Shown here piece by piece: positions 24,251 to 33,830 of a stretch of 64,000 bases of DNA (position 1 is the stretch's first letter; every line of letters starts with the position of its first letter). The stretch covers positions 62,001-126,000 of the forward strand of contig MBPM02000087.1 in assembly GCA_001695595.3 (NCBI GenBank). Direction: 5' to 3'. The position numbers were made by a program, and so were the translations under genes. The DNA comes from Plasmopara viticola (taxonomy: Eukaryota > Oomycota > Peronosporomycetes > Peronosporales > Peronosporaceae). Below the pieces are notes generated by a model. The model had not been told where the DNA came from. It made no database searches and saw only the letters and a list, made by a program, of their open reading frames with translations.

Positions 24251-26072
24251 AATGGTCGAATTAAAAGTGTTACAATTGGTGCTTAACGGATTTGTATCGT
24301 CCAATAAAGCTAGAACTGACGCGTGCTAGATGCTGTTTAAGATAGTTTCAGAATAATCAGGTTGCTAAATTTCTCAATACTTTTTTTATAGATTGAAAGT
24401 TGCTGTTCAAGACCAGTATTAAGCCGTCAACTATGCAAGCAACATTTAAAGATCTTCTTGAATGTGACGCAGGCCAAGCCAAATGGCTCCTTTTTTTTCA
24501 GAGTCTGCACTAATTCCGTATTCGCTTTTGAAGACGTCGAAGGGATCAACCTTTTCTGCCGCAGGTAGTTGGTTTAACGTTTGATGGTCAAAAACTTACT
24601 GGGGGTGGCCTTGATAAGACTCTATAGCCGATTCGTCTCCTTCAAATCGAATATATATTGTCAAGACGTGTCTAGGTTTTGGCCCGTAATAGTCGAAACA
24701 ATTGTGTGGCCGCAGGGTTGGACATTGAAATGCTTAGCTGCATCGCTGAACGTTTTTTTAACATATTGCCACGCGTGATAATCGCCGAGGGAGAGATTTA
24801 ACTCCATCATTTGATATTTGTAGTATGTTAAGTTATGCGCTATACACTATACACTATCAAACAACTCGTCCTTCCTTGTAGAAAGTTTTCGTGCAGGTAT
24901 CTTTAAGCTGCTTAGTTCATTATGAGCAAGCACCAGTTGTCGTTTTCTATTCGGGTTCCGTACAGAAATTTGATGACGAGTGGAGAGTTTTCGACCCCAG
25001 TGTCATGTCTTTTTTTAGCAATTCGGCGAATAAGGCTCACACAGCCCGCGTGGCGGTAATGATTGCATGGTGACACAATACTCAAGCCTGGCACAACACT
25101 AATCTCGTGACTCACACCTCTTTTGCGTTAAGTCTTGCCAATACGTCTAATAATATTATATCCAAAAAAAGATAATTTAAAAGAGAACAATCTTTTAGGA
25201 TCCTTGAGCAATGTACACTGCCTTTAAACAGAGGGTCTTCAAACGTTCCAAAGAGAGCCCTTCCATCTCCGGGAATACCATCTTCCGGATCTTTAATTTT
25301 GTACAAGAGTTTAGTTACTTCCAGTTCTTTGAGGCTTAGTAATTAAGACACTTTTGGCAAGCCTCCAATTGAAGCGCGCTTGGTGTGGCACTACGATCAA
25401 TTCAACTAGCAAAAATAAGGCAAGCGCTGACTGATTTTAACGATTCGTTGCCCTGTACGAGTTCACATAACACAAAATACTTAGCAAAAAAAATAGTGTG
25501 ATTTCGTGCGAGCCGCTTGTTCGGTAGATGCAGGAAGGTGACATTATCTACCCTTGCACCTTTGCTTGAGTTGAGGTAGTCACTCTACTCGCGAGGGCGT
25601 TGGATTAGCTAGAGAGCTTTACCAGACGTGACAGGATCACACACCTTTGGAGGCAAGCAGGTATATGTATGATGGTACGGCGAATAACCTATAGCTATCT
25701 TCAGTTATACAAGTTTTGACCTGTGCAGTAGATGCATTTATGAGATTAATTCAATGTTTAGTCCTCCTATAAAATAAGTGTCAATTCATGGTGCTTCAAA
25801 TAAGGATCCTTTTAATCTTCGGCCTGCGTATAATTAAAGCTTTGTACAAAACATAATACATCTTCCTCTATAATTCGCAGATCAACCATAAATAAAAGCT
25901 AGCCCCACGTGCAAAATACCATATTTAGCTGCACACTTGGTCCGGGAGTTGCAATGGAAATGTTCGATCCCAGCTCGTTGTAAACTATTTGTGGGCTCAG
26001 AGAGGTGGCGTGCAGAAGCCAAAGAGAAATTATTAATCGACACTCACACGCTCACGCAGCAACAAGTAAAGG
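24251..26072. other. Spacer upstream of SPAG6
   Basis: No gene is seen. The part next to the RNase H relic (24.25-24.8 kb) should be the place for reverse transcriptase of the same element, but I could not recognise its motifs. The SPAG6 promoter should lie within the last few hundred bases; no clear initiator match was found. Confidence 0.45.
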
Positions 26073-27602
26073 ATGGCGTCAACTTCCGTGCTCCAGCATT
26101 TTGAAGTGTATCAAAAAGCTCGCGTGACGTTTGTCCAGGCCGTTGCAGAGGCTGCTACACGGCCACAGAACATTGAAATAATGCAAAATGCTGGCGTGAT
26201 GCAGTTGCTACGTCCATTGCTACTTGACAATGTTCCCAGTATTCAGCAGTCTGCCGCTTTGGCTCTTGGTCGTCTCGCCAACTATAGCGATGATCTAGCG
26301 GAAGCTGTTGTAGGCAACGAAATTTTGCCGCAACTTGTGTACTCGCTTTCGGAGCAAAATCGATTTTACAAAAAAGCTGCAGCATTTGTGCTGCGTGCAG
26401 TAGCGAAACATTCTCCCGAGCTCGCTCAAGCTGTCGTTGATTCGGGTGCGTTAGAGTCGCTTGTTCCGTGCTTGGAAGAGTTTGACCCGACTGTAAAAGA
26501 AGCAGCCGCGTGGGCAATTGGCTACATTGCGCAACACACTGGAGAGCTCGCACAGCATGTTGTCGATGCTGGCGCTGTGCCATTGCTCGTACTTTGTATA
26601 CAAGAACCAGAAGTGGCGCTCAAGCGCGTGGCTGCGTCTGCTCTGAGTGATATTGCCAAGCACTCGGCTGAACTCGCGCAAGCTGTTGTTGACCCAGGCA
26701 CTGTGGCTTATTTAGCGCCTTTGATTCAACATCCGGACGCAAAGTTAAAGCGTCAAGTATGCACTTGTTTGGCGCAAATCGCTAAACATTCAGTCGATTT
26801 GGCCGAAATTGTCGTAGAAGCCGAGATTTTTCCAAATATTTTGTACAGCTTGAAGGACATTGACCTCACTGTTCGGAAAAATGCCGCTACTTGTGTGCGT
26901 GAAATCGCAAAACATACACCAGAATTATCGAAATTGGTCGTTAATGCTGGTGGAGCGTCCGCACTTGTTGACTATGTGTCAGAGGCGTCTGGGAACAATA
27001 AATTGCCTGGAATTATGGCGATCGGTTATATTTCGGCTTTTTCAGAAACATTGGCCCTTGCTGTTATTACGTCAAAGGGTATTATTCCTGTGAAGAATGC
27101 AATGATTTCGGAGCCTGAAGACCATATTAAAGCCGCGAGTGCGTGGACATTGGGTCAAATTGGTCGCCACACACCAGATCACTCACGTGCTGTAGCCGAA
27201 GCAGATGTACTGCGTCACATACTCGCTTGTATGATTCATCCAAACAGTTCGGATGACCTCAAAAATAAGTCTAAGCGCGCGCTCAAAAGCATTTTGTCTA
27301 AATGTACGCATTTGCAAGCCCTGCAGCCAATGCTGCGCGATGCACCTTTAAAGGTACAAACGTACATTTTAAAGCAGTTTGCTCAGATGCTTCCGCATGA
27401 CCTCGAGGCTCGACGATCTTTTGTGCAAAATGGAGGATTGGAGTTGCTACAGCAGCTTAGCGAAGTCGCAGGTGGGAAGCTTACTGAGTACATTTTCGAG
27501 ATAAATAACTGCTATCCACCAGAAATTGTGGAGTATTACTCACCTCACTATTCCAAGACACTGCTTGACAAGCTCGACGACTATCAGCCTCAGGTCCGGT
27601 AA
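26073..27602 (+). CDS. SPAG6/PF16 central-pair armadillo-repeat protein
   Basis: This intronless gene codes for 509 aa, the same length as human SPAG6. SPAG6/PF16 is an armadillo-repeat protein of the C1 microtubule of the axoneme central pair and is needed for flagellar motility. The family start is clear (Y-Q-K-A-R-x-x-F-V-Q, then A-T-R-P-Q-N-I-E). It is followed by about eight tandem ARM repeats of roughly 42 residues, visible as recurring A-L-x-x-I-A-K-H-S/T-x-E-L-A-x-x-V-V-D blocks. The C-terminus (N-N-C-Y-P-P-E-I-V-E-Y-Y-S-P) matches the family end. No stop or frameshift breaks it. It stands alone between gene-poor spacers. Its integrity argues that the organism still makes swimming zoospores, because downy mildews without zoospores have lost many flagellar genes (known; the link here is inference). 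Confidence 0.97.
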   Translation: MASTSVLQHFEVYQKARVTFVQAVAEAATRPQNIEIMQNAGVMQLLRPLLLDNVPSIQQSAALALGRLANYSDDLAEAVVGNEILPQLVYSLSEQNRFYKKAAAFVLRAVAKHSPELAQAVVDSGALESLVPCLEEFDPTVKEAAAWAIGYIAQHTGELAQHVVDAGAVPLLVLCIQEPEVALKRVAASALSDIAKHSAELAQAVVDPGTVAYLAPLIQHPDAKLKRQVCTCLAQIAKHSVDLAEIVVEAEIFPNILYSLKDIDLTVRKNAATCVREIAKHTPELSKLVVNAGGASALVDYVSEASGNNKLPGIMAIGYISAFSETLALAVITSKGIIPVKNAMISEPEDHIKAASAWTLGQIGRHTPDHSRAVAEADVLRHILACMIHPNSSDDLKNKSKRALKSILSKCTHLQALQPMLRDAPLKVQTYILKQFAQMLPHDLEARRSFVQNGGLELLQQLSEVAGGKLTEYIFEINNCYPPEIVEYYSPHYSKTLLDKLDDYQPQVR

Positions 27603-28850
27603 GAGCTTGCTCACACGAATAACACTTTTTTTATCTTAATAGTAGAAATGTTTGATCTTGATTTTCGTGAATGTTTCGCGCGTTGTCACTTACCGAAATA
27701 TGGTCGAATAGAACTTTGAGTAATGAAAGTTGTACCCATATCCATAAAGCACCAATCTGGAGCAGAATTGCCGCAGCGGTAAATGACGACCTCAAATTGA
27801 ATCTATATATACTTTACGGAAGCAGAATTACCTTGCTGTGGCGAACGTCAACGAAGCTGATTTTGCAGTCAAAAACCGTCTGATATCGGTATAATCTATA
27901 AGAAAAAAACATCACAGATCACTAGTTTAGTTTGAAAAACAAACAAATAGCAATCGATCCTTCGATAATTGTAGCGAAATTCGTATCGTAGATGGGAAGT
28001 CACGTAATATGTACCGTAAAACTAAACAAAACAGTCAAGTTTAGCGTTGTTTTTGGCCTAGCTACCCAATTGCTATCAAGTGCGCAGACTATGTTACTAC
28101 CAGAATCGTAAACAATATCTATGCTTGGGACGTGTTGCCGACTATTCACAGCTAACGATACCATAATTGGTCCTTTCAGCAGTAAATTTTCTCGCGCGGC
28201 GTAGTGTTCATCCTTTTCATGGTCCATCCAACAACGTTGTATCACCAAGTATATATGTATATATTTCTATAGCTTTGCAATGGCGTAAGACACCTAGTGT
28301 ATTATAAATACCCAGTCAACTCTTGTACGTCGCCTCCTAAGTCTTGTTTTTAGCATGAAAGAAGACTAAGCTGCAACCTACAAAAGCAATGCCACTATCA
28401 AGTGACTTTTTCAACAAGTGCCAAGAAGGCAACAGCTGACTGAGTAGACTGCAGCCTTTGCTTAGATATGTTGGGCGAAATGCTGCAGGAAGAAAGTACA
28501 AAATTGTAGGGAGTGAGCATAGCCTTGACGTCCAGGGTCAAAGCTGCCTAGGACGAAAATGTTGGTGCCTCGTTTGCTTTGTTTTCACAAGGGGGAAATA
28601 TCAAAGTCTAAATTCAAAAAACCTGCTACCATAAATGACTTGCAAATTTATATCTCCAGATTATATCTCTGGCATTATGTATGCTTAGTAATATAATTAT
28701 TCATAGACCGGCTGCAAAATCTAACGTGGTACACAAATCACGAAGTGATATCGATTGGCCAAAAACCGACACGCGCTAAAGTTTATAAGCCGAGGGCTAC
28801 GGACAAGACGGGTGCAAGTTAATTCTTACCTATCCGACCCTTTTGGAAGA
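27603..28850. other. Spacer between SPAG6 and the SLC35B1-like gene
   Basis: This is 1.2 kb of AT-rich DNA with an ATATATGTATAT run near 28.25 kb. No gene or element was recognised. The frame of the next gene stays open back to about 28755, but only a non-ATG codon is available there. Confidence 0.5.
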
Positions 28851-30227
28851 ATGGTGAGCAGTGGCTCTCCCCGCAATCACGGAAACTATACCGAGGTAGA
28901 GTTAAGTGATCCAGCCGCTATCCAGACATTGCAGGAGCCCAAACATCTGCTTAGTGATACGCTTATGACAATTGTGGACATAAGCAATGGCGGACTGGCT
29001 AATGTAAACCAAGTCTCGGAGAAGGCGGCGAGCAAGAATAGAGTGTGGCTGTTGTGCTTTTGCTGCACAGGCATTATGGTGTCTTTCACGCTGAATGGTA
29101 TCGTGTTGGAGAAGATCACGACGCATCGTGTAATAGGCGAATTGTCCATTACCTTCGTATTATGTGTTTTTAACTCAGTCGTGGCCATTGGATTGAGTCG
29201 CGCTTGCAAGGAGAAGCCTTCAACAATGCCTCAAAGTCTCTTGGCCATCGTCGGCGCCTTTGCTTTTGGCTCGACAGTTGCGTCGATGGTGGCGCTACGG
29301 TATGTCACGTACATTACACGAATTTTAGGTAAATCGTGTAAATCAATACCGGTTATGGTAATGGGTGTACTACTCGGCAAAAAGTATGACTTGAAAAAAT
29401 ACGTGTCGGTTATTGTACTATCAGTGGGTGTGGCGGTCTTTTTACTCGGTACAGCTCATGAAAAGCAGCACAAGTCTGTGAAACAGATTTCAAACTATGA
29501 GACTTTGCCAGAGCACGAACGAACACTCAATATGGCGGTAGGATTCTCGCTTCTCGTTGTGTCACTTCTTTTCGATGGAGCTACTGGTGCTCTTGAAGAC
29601 AAGTTCATGGAGAAGTACCACATCGGCGCATTTGATTTCATGTTTTACGTTAACACTTACAAGGCTCTATTCTCGGCTGTTGGGATGGTGGTTAATGGTG
29701 AAGTGCCTGTGTTTCTAGAGTATGTAGTGTCGTCTTCGCCGACTCTTTTGATGCTGAGTTTCACTGGTGCCCTGGGCCAAGCTTCTCTATTTTTTACTAT
29801 AAGCAACTTTGGTGCCTTAACTACGGCCATGATTGGAACGTGCCGCAAGGTGCTAAGTATCGTGCTTTCGGTCGTACTATTTGGCCACGTGCTTACCATG
29901 GAACAGACGGTGGGGCTTGGACTGTCTTTTCTTGGTATTGGCCTCAATTGGATAAATTTGAAGACGTGTTTAGCGAGACCCTCTCGATTGCCGACTGCAA
30001 TTGCTGAGCCTATAGAACTTGATGAGTTATCGAAGGAATGTCTATTAGAAAGTAGTGGGGAAGACACCATTGATTCTGGGTCGGACGAGCAGGACGATCA
30101 GACTTTAAGCTACGCTAACGATCGAAACGAGGACATGTCTGTGGAAATCTGGCGCAAGGCGGAGCTGGTCAAGGCATGGCACTGTCAAACATTAGGTGAG
30201 ATTGTGTTACCGTCGAGTGATGTGTGA
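28851..30227 (+). CDS. SLC35B1-like nucleotide-sugar / nucleotide transporter
   Basis: This single-exon gene codes for 458 aa with about ten membrane segments, of the drug/metabolite transporter superfamily. It best fits the SLC35B1/HUT1 branch, whose members reside in the ER or Golgi membrane and carry UDP-sugars or exchange ATP for ADP. The diagnostic segment is L-G-K-S-C-K-S-I-P-V-M near residue 160, followed by L-F-D-G-A-T-G-A-L-E-D near 245 and F-G-A-L-T-T-A-M near 325. The last 65 residues or so form an acidic, probably cytosolic tail that lacks an obvious K-K-x-x ER retrieval signal. I chose the ATG at 28851, the first in-frame methionine. Substrate specificity cannot be read from the sequence. 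It is followed on the same strand by mitochondrial bL9, 265 bp away. Confidence 0.9.
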   Translation: MVSSGSPRNHGNYTEVELSDPAAIQTLQEPKHLLSDTLMTIVDISNGGLANVNQVSEKAASKNRVWLLCFCCTGIMVSFTLNGIVLEKITTHRVIGELSITFVLCVFNSVVAIGLSRACKEKPSTMPQSLLAIVGAFAFGSTVASMVALRYVTYITRILGKSCKSIPVMVMGVLLGKKYDLKKYVSVIVLSVGVAVFLLGTAHEKQHKSVKQISNYETLPEHERTLNMAVGFSLLVVSLLFDGATGALEDKFMEKYHIGAFDFMFYVNTYKALFSAVGMVVNGEVPVFLEYVVSSSPTLLMLSFTGALGQASLFFTISNFGALTTAMIGTCRKVLSIVLSVVLFGHVLTMEQTVGLGLSFLGIGLNWINLKTCLARPSRLPTAIAEPIELDELSKECLLESSGEDTIDSGSDEQDDQTLSYANDRNEDMSVEIWRKAELVKAWHCQTLGEIVLPSSDV

Positions 30228-30467
30228 TAGAAACGAAGGGCTTAAGTTCGTTAATATTGATTGGACTGCTTCCAAAATAATAAATTACTACTGTAGTATT
30301 TTTATACAAAGGATTTTTGACACCTGAAAATTCATTTTGAAATTTAGGAGCAAGTAAAATTGTAGTGTGAGTTAAAACAAGATGTTTACGGTTTTGCTAA
30401 ATGTATTATATGCTACCTTTTGACGCAGTGTAATTGGCTTAAATCCCACAAGACTTTTGTGGCTATC

Positions 30468-30474
30468 GCTCATT
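30468..30474 (+). promoter_or_regulatory. Possible oomycete initiator (GCTCATT) of the bL9m gene
   Basis: The heptamer gctcatt matches the conserved oomycete core initiator and lies 24 bp before the bL9m start codon. This spacing is on the short side of typical. The match is a short word, so chance is possible. Confidence 0.45.
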
Positions 30475-30491
30475 AACGCTATAACCTCCTT

Positions 30492-31200
30492 ATGCTGGCG
30501 CGACAATTGTGTCTTTCGCGGCTGCAAGGCATTAATGTGCCTCTATCTCGGTCATTCGCGTATGTGCTACCTCTCTCCCTAGTGTCGAAATATGTATGAT
30601 GGGTTTTGATCGCATTCAATTCATATGTATAATGGCAGGCACCGCGTGAATATGGTGCTTAAGGAGGACGTACCTAAGCTCGGATTTCGCGGCGACGAAG
30701 TGTCTGTAAAAGCTGGATATGCGCGTAACTTTTTGTACCCTGAAAAACTGGCGGTGTATGCTACAAACGCTAATCGTGAAAAGTACAAAGTCGACAAGGA
30801 GTCGGTGGACGAGGCGCTTTTTGAGAAGGAACAGATGCTCGAGGCCATCATTTATAATCTTAGTAACATTGAGCTAGTATTTAAGCGCCACACGGCTTCC
30901 AAGGCGGATGTCAAGCTGCACAGTGAAGTGAACGCACAGAACATTTCCGACATGCTGGAAAAGCAACATGGGCTTATTGTAGGTGTGGCCCGCATTGACC
31001 TTCCTAAGCCCATTAAGACGCTTGGCGAGCACACGGTCAAGATTCGCGTAGACGACGCAATTGAAGAAGAGTACGCAGCTGGTTTCGTTCCCTCATCCGC
31101 GGAAGAAAGCAAGCCCGAGGCCGACGACGACATCAATCAAAAGAAGGGTCCGTCCAAGAAGAAGTGGGTGAACCTCACCATTGAAATTGAGCGACGGTAG
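30492..31200 (+). CDS. Mitochondrial ribosomal protein bL9m
   Basis: This is a nuclear gene for the mitochondrial large-subunit protein bL9. Two exons, 30492-30559 and 30639-31200, join in phase across a 79-nt intron (donor GTATGT, acceptor GGCAG) to give 209 aa. Exon 1 supplies an Arg-rich, acid-free leader (M-L-A-R-Q-L-C-L-S-R-L-Q) typical of a mitochondrial presequence. Without it, the gene would start abruptly inside the L9 domain. The L9 N-terminal domain follows at once: V-L-K-E-D-V-P-K-L-G, then V-K-A-G-Y-A-R-N-F-L-Y-P, the family signature. A charged connecting helix and C-terminal domain come next, then a Lys-rich tail. It lies between the SLC35B1-like gene and the alkyltransferase gene on the same strand. 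Confidence 0.92.
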
Positions 31201-31329
31201 TTCAAGGTAGCCGTTATGGTTAAATTTCTCTAACGGGTGGATACCGTCAAAAAACGGTATAAATAAAAGCATTTAGGCTCTTCATTATATGCTCTATCGT
31301 TCGGTGTTAAGACTGTACGTCAGACAAAA

Positions 31330-32081
31330 ATGACTCTAAGAAGAATACAGCTAAAGCGCAAGCTAACGGGCAAGTCCAAGCCGACGCAGCATATTGTGTG
31401 GCGCGGCAAGCTAATAACAGCATTTGGCAAGAACATGATAGCCGCCCATCAACTTATTTTGTCGCTTTGCTAATTTTCTTGGTGCTAGAGTCGCGTGTGT
31501 ACAAACTCATTGCAAAGGTGCGGCCTGAGTAAAGCTCCGGTTAGAAATAAAATTTAATATTTTATGGTAGATTCCAACGGGTAAAGTGAGCACGTATGGC
31601 ATTGTCGCGCAAGTGCTTCAGTCTGGACCTCGTTGTGTTGGTCAAGCCTTACGTGTACGTGACATCATCTATTTGTACGCAGTAGCGGTGCAAGCTACTT
31701 AATATTTGCTGGGCGCTAACCGTTAACTTGCAGAAAAACCCTTTTGCCCCTGGAATCCCGTGTCACCGAATCGTTGCTGCTACGCTTGACATCGGAGGCT
31801 TTCAAGGTGCATTAATAGAAGATGACGATAGAAAAGAAATTCAAGCCTTAATTGGTGTGTACATGCAGGAGCAACTGGTGAGGCTTCGCCTTCAATTAAA
31901 AATAAGCGAAAGTTACTATCGAAAGAAGGAGTTTTATTTACGAACGATAACAAGGTATATGATATGTCGTTTTTTGCGCCATCGTTGCAGCTTATTGTGC
32001 TAATGACGTCATCTTATATAGATTGATCCTTTATGCCTTTACAAGTTTGATCAAGTTGCTGATAAAGATTTGACGTGGTAA
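31330..32081 (+). CDS. O6-alkylguanine-DNA alkyltransferase, six exons
   Basis: This is a suicide DNA repair protein of the MGMT/Ogt family, which moves an alkyl group from O6-alkylguanine onto its own cysteine. Exons: 31330-31395, 31491-31517, 31571-31654, 31734-31806, 31869-31954 and 32022-32081, giving 131 aa. Phases agree at all five joins. Seen in sequence: I-P-x-G-K-V-S-T-Y-G, then G-P-R-C-V-G-Q-A-L-R-K-N-P (recognition helix with the arginine finger), the active site I-P-C-H-R-I (Cys69), G-G-F-Q-G-A, K-L-L-S-K-E-G-V and the family end I-D-P-L-C-L-Y-K-F. It is as short as alkyltransferase-like (ATL) proteins but keeps the reactive Cys that those lack. Exon 2 is only 27 nt. Exon 1 is the least certain. 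Its stop lies 41 bp from the convergent pseudouridine synthase. Confidence 0.85.
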
Positions 32082-32122
32082 TAAGAAAAAGATTAAGCCG
32101 AAAGGATTGCATTTTTTTACTT

Positions 32123-32995
32123 TTAAAGCTTATCATTTGGCTGTAAGTACCTCCACTGTCCGATTGGCAGCGATCCTAGCTTCACGTCTCCAATGCGTAC
32201 GCGTTTCAATGCCATCACACGCAGTCCAACATGCTCGCACATATGACGAATGTGCCGGTTCTTGCCTTCCGTAAGAATCACTCGCAATTGGTTTGCATTC
32301 AACATTTCCACGGACTTGGCACGGTACGTGATGCCCTCAACCGACGTGACACCCTTCCTCAATACGTCGACTTTTCTACAAATTTCATCATTCAACGGGT
32401 CCAAATTCAAATCCACGCGTACAAGATATTCCTTCTCAATGCCACCCTTCGGATCTAATAACTTCTTGGCAATTGTTCCGTCTTGGGTAAACAGCAGCAG
32501 TCCCGTCGAGTTGACGTCGAGACGCCCACAAACTGCCATTTTCCACAAAGCGACAGGCTCTATATTCTGGCGTGGCTTTACACGACTCAGCTCTTGACAC
32601 TCATTCTCGAACGAAAGCAGTCGGACGGCAGGTGTCTTGTTTTGCTCTGGCTGGGATGACACGTAGCCCAAGGGTTTGTTTAAAACTATTGTCACCTTTT
32701 TGTTCTGATGTCTCTGAGCCCGGTAATCTAATTGAATGTCACTATCGATCGATACTTTGAGCCAATTGGCCTGTACGCGTTCACCATTCACTAGCACACT
32801 TCCTTCTTGGATGTACGCATCCGCTTCACGGCGAGAGCAGAGGCCCTTCATCGCCATCAGCTTTGCCAGTCGAACAAGATCTTTGTTGTCATCTGAGACC
32901 GAATTTATCAAAGATTGAGAGCCATAGGCAGCCTGCAGCAGCGAAGCCGCACCGTCCAATCGACGAGCAAAAGGACGTCCAATTGTTGACAACAT
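32123..32995 (-). CDS. Pseudouridine synthase, RsuA/RluB/RluF family
   Basis: This intronless gene of 290 aa isomerises uridine to pseudouridine in RNA, probably rRNA. Residues 1-35 or so are Arg- and Ala-rich with few acids (M-L-S-T-I-G-R-P-F-A-R-R-L), which suggests a mitochondrial leader. An S4 RNA-binding domain follows (L-A-K-L-M-A-M-K-G-L-C-S-R-R-E-A-D), then the catalytic domain with G-R-L-D-V-N-S-T-G-L-L-L, whose Asp is the catalytic residue, and the late motif E-G-K-N-R-H-I-R-H-M. I chose the ATG at 32995; the upstream codons in frame have no ATG. The family is mainly bacterial and organellar, so a mitochondrial rRNA target is likely but inferred. It is convergent with the alkyltransferase gene. 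Confidence 0.92.
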   Translation of the reverse strand: MLSTIGRPFARRLDGAASLLQAAYGSQSLINSVSDDNKDLVRLAKLMAMKGLCSRREADAYIQEGSVLVNGERVQANWLKVSIDSDIQLDYRAQRHQNKKVTIVLNKPLGYVSSQPEQNKTPAVRLLSFENECQELSRVKPRQNIEPVALWKMAVCGRLDVNSTGLLLFTQDGTIAKKLLDPKGGIEKEYLVRVDLNLDPLNDEICRKVDVLRKGVTSVEGITYRAKSVEMLNANQLRVILTEGKNRHIRHMCEHVGLRVMALKRVRIGDVKLGSLPIGQWRYLQPNDKL

Positions 32996-33639
32996 TACTC
33001 GATCGTAAGCGTTGCAATAAGCCCTCAAAATTTATAATATATATGGATATATGAAAGTATCTGCCTAAATTACAAAATCGTTTCTAATAAGTAAGGGTAA
33101 ATGAAAAGCAAATACTTGTTTTGAATCAAATATTAATTAGCATTTTTCTGCATACTTCGATCCCTTATAGTAAACAGACGTTCGTCGGTAGATCATATAA
33201 TTTTCTGGCGCCTTCTCTGTGAAGGGGGCTGTGTTACTTCGTTGCTTTTAAGAGCACTTTAAAATTGATTTTGCGCTCACGAGAGCACATTGCCAACCTG
33301 AACCATCGCAAATTTTAAAGATGGATAGAACCACCTTCTTGCATCAGTCAAACACGCACTTCGCACTGATCCGACGACTAGCTGACTTCTATAAGCCTAG
33401 GGGTGCTGCTGCATTTACAACACTTCCTGCTCCCAAGCAGATGGAGCGCGTCTTGGCGTTCAATCACAACGAGCAAACTCTATGTTCTAGAGATTAGGTA
33501 GCTCAGCCTCCGGTAGCTGGGACTGTTGCGCCTACTTCGTGGTCCAAGCCGGTGCCTCAAACTTTTTCCCTGAAAAGGGGAGAGAAATAATAACATATAT
33601 ACGGGATGAAGATGATGATTATGTTATCTTTGTTCGCAT

Positions 33640-33830
33640 ATGATCAGGTGTGTGTGTGTGGGGTCGTACTCTCTTACTAGGAAAACCGGGCTAAAACTTG
33701 GCTACTTTATCATGAAACCACTTCATAACTGTTGTTATGACCTTAAGTTACACAAAGAATCTATTGAGGAGCTGCGTTTCTCTCGGCTGTATTTTGACAA
33801 CTCCCCGCTTACTTTCTGTAAGCAAGATAA
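33640..33830 (+). repeat. Diverged dispersed repeat, copy A
   Basis: The segment around 33669-33714 (cttactaggaaaaccgggc, then taaaacttgg and tttatcatga) lines up with 38690-38734 (cttactcggtagaccgagc, taaaagctgg, ttttttcatga). A second shared block follows about 60-70 bp later (gaggagctgcgtttctctc versus gaggagcaacgtttctttc). The two copies face the same way about 5 kb apart. The spacing and orientation would suit two LTRs of one dead retrotransposon, but no internal coding sequence was recognised. Confidence 0.55.

Noticed and set aside
26155..26681. Minus-strand frames of 142 and 76 codons inside SPAG6
   Set aside because: They are antisense shadows of a strongly conserved protein gene.
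31728..32003. Single 91-codon frame as the alkyltransferase
   Set aside because: After the P-C-H-R block this frame runs through an intron into non-family sequence. Splicing at 31806/31869 and 31954/32022 restores the family motifs.
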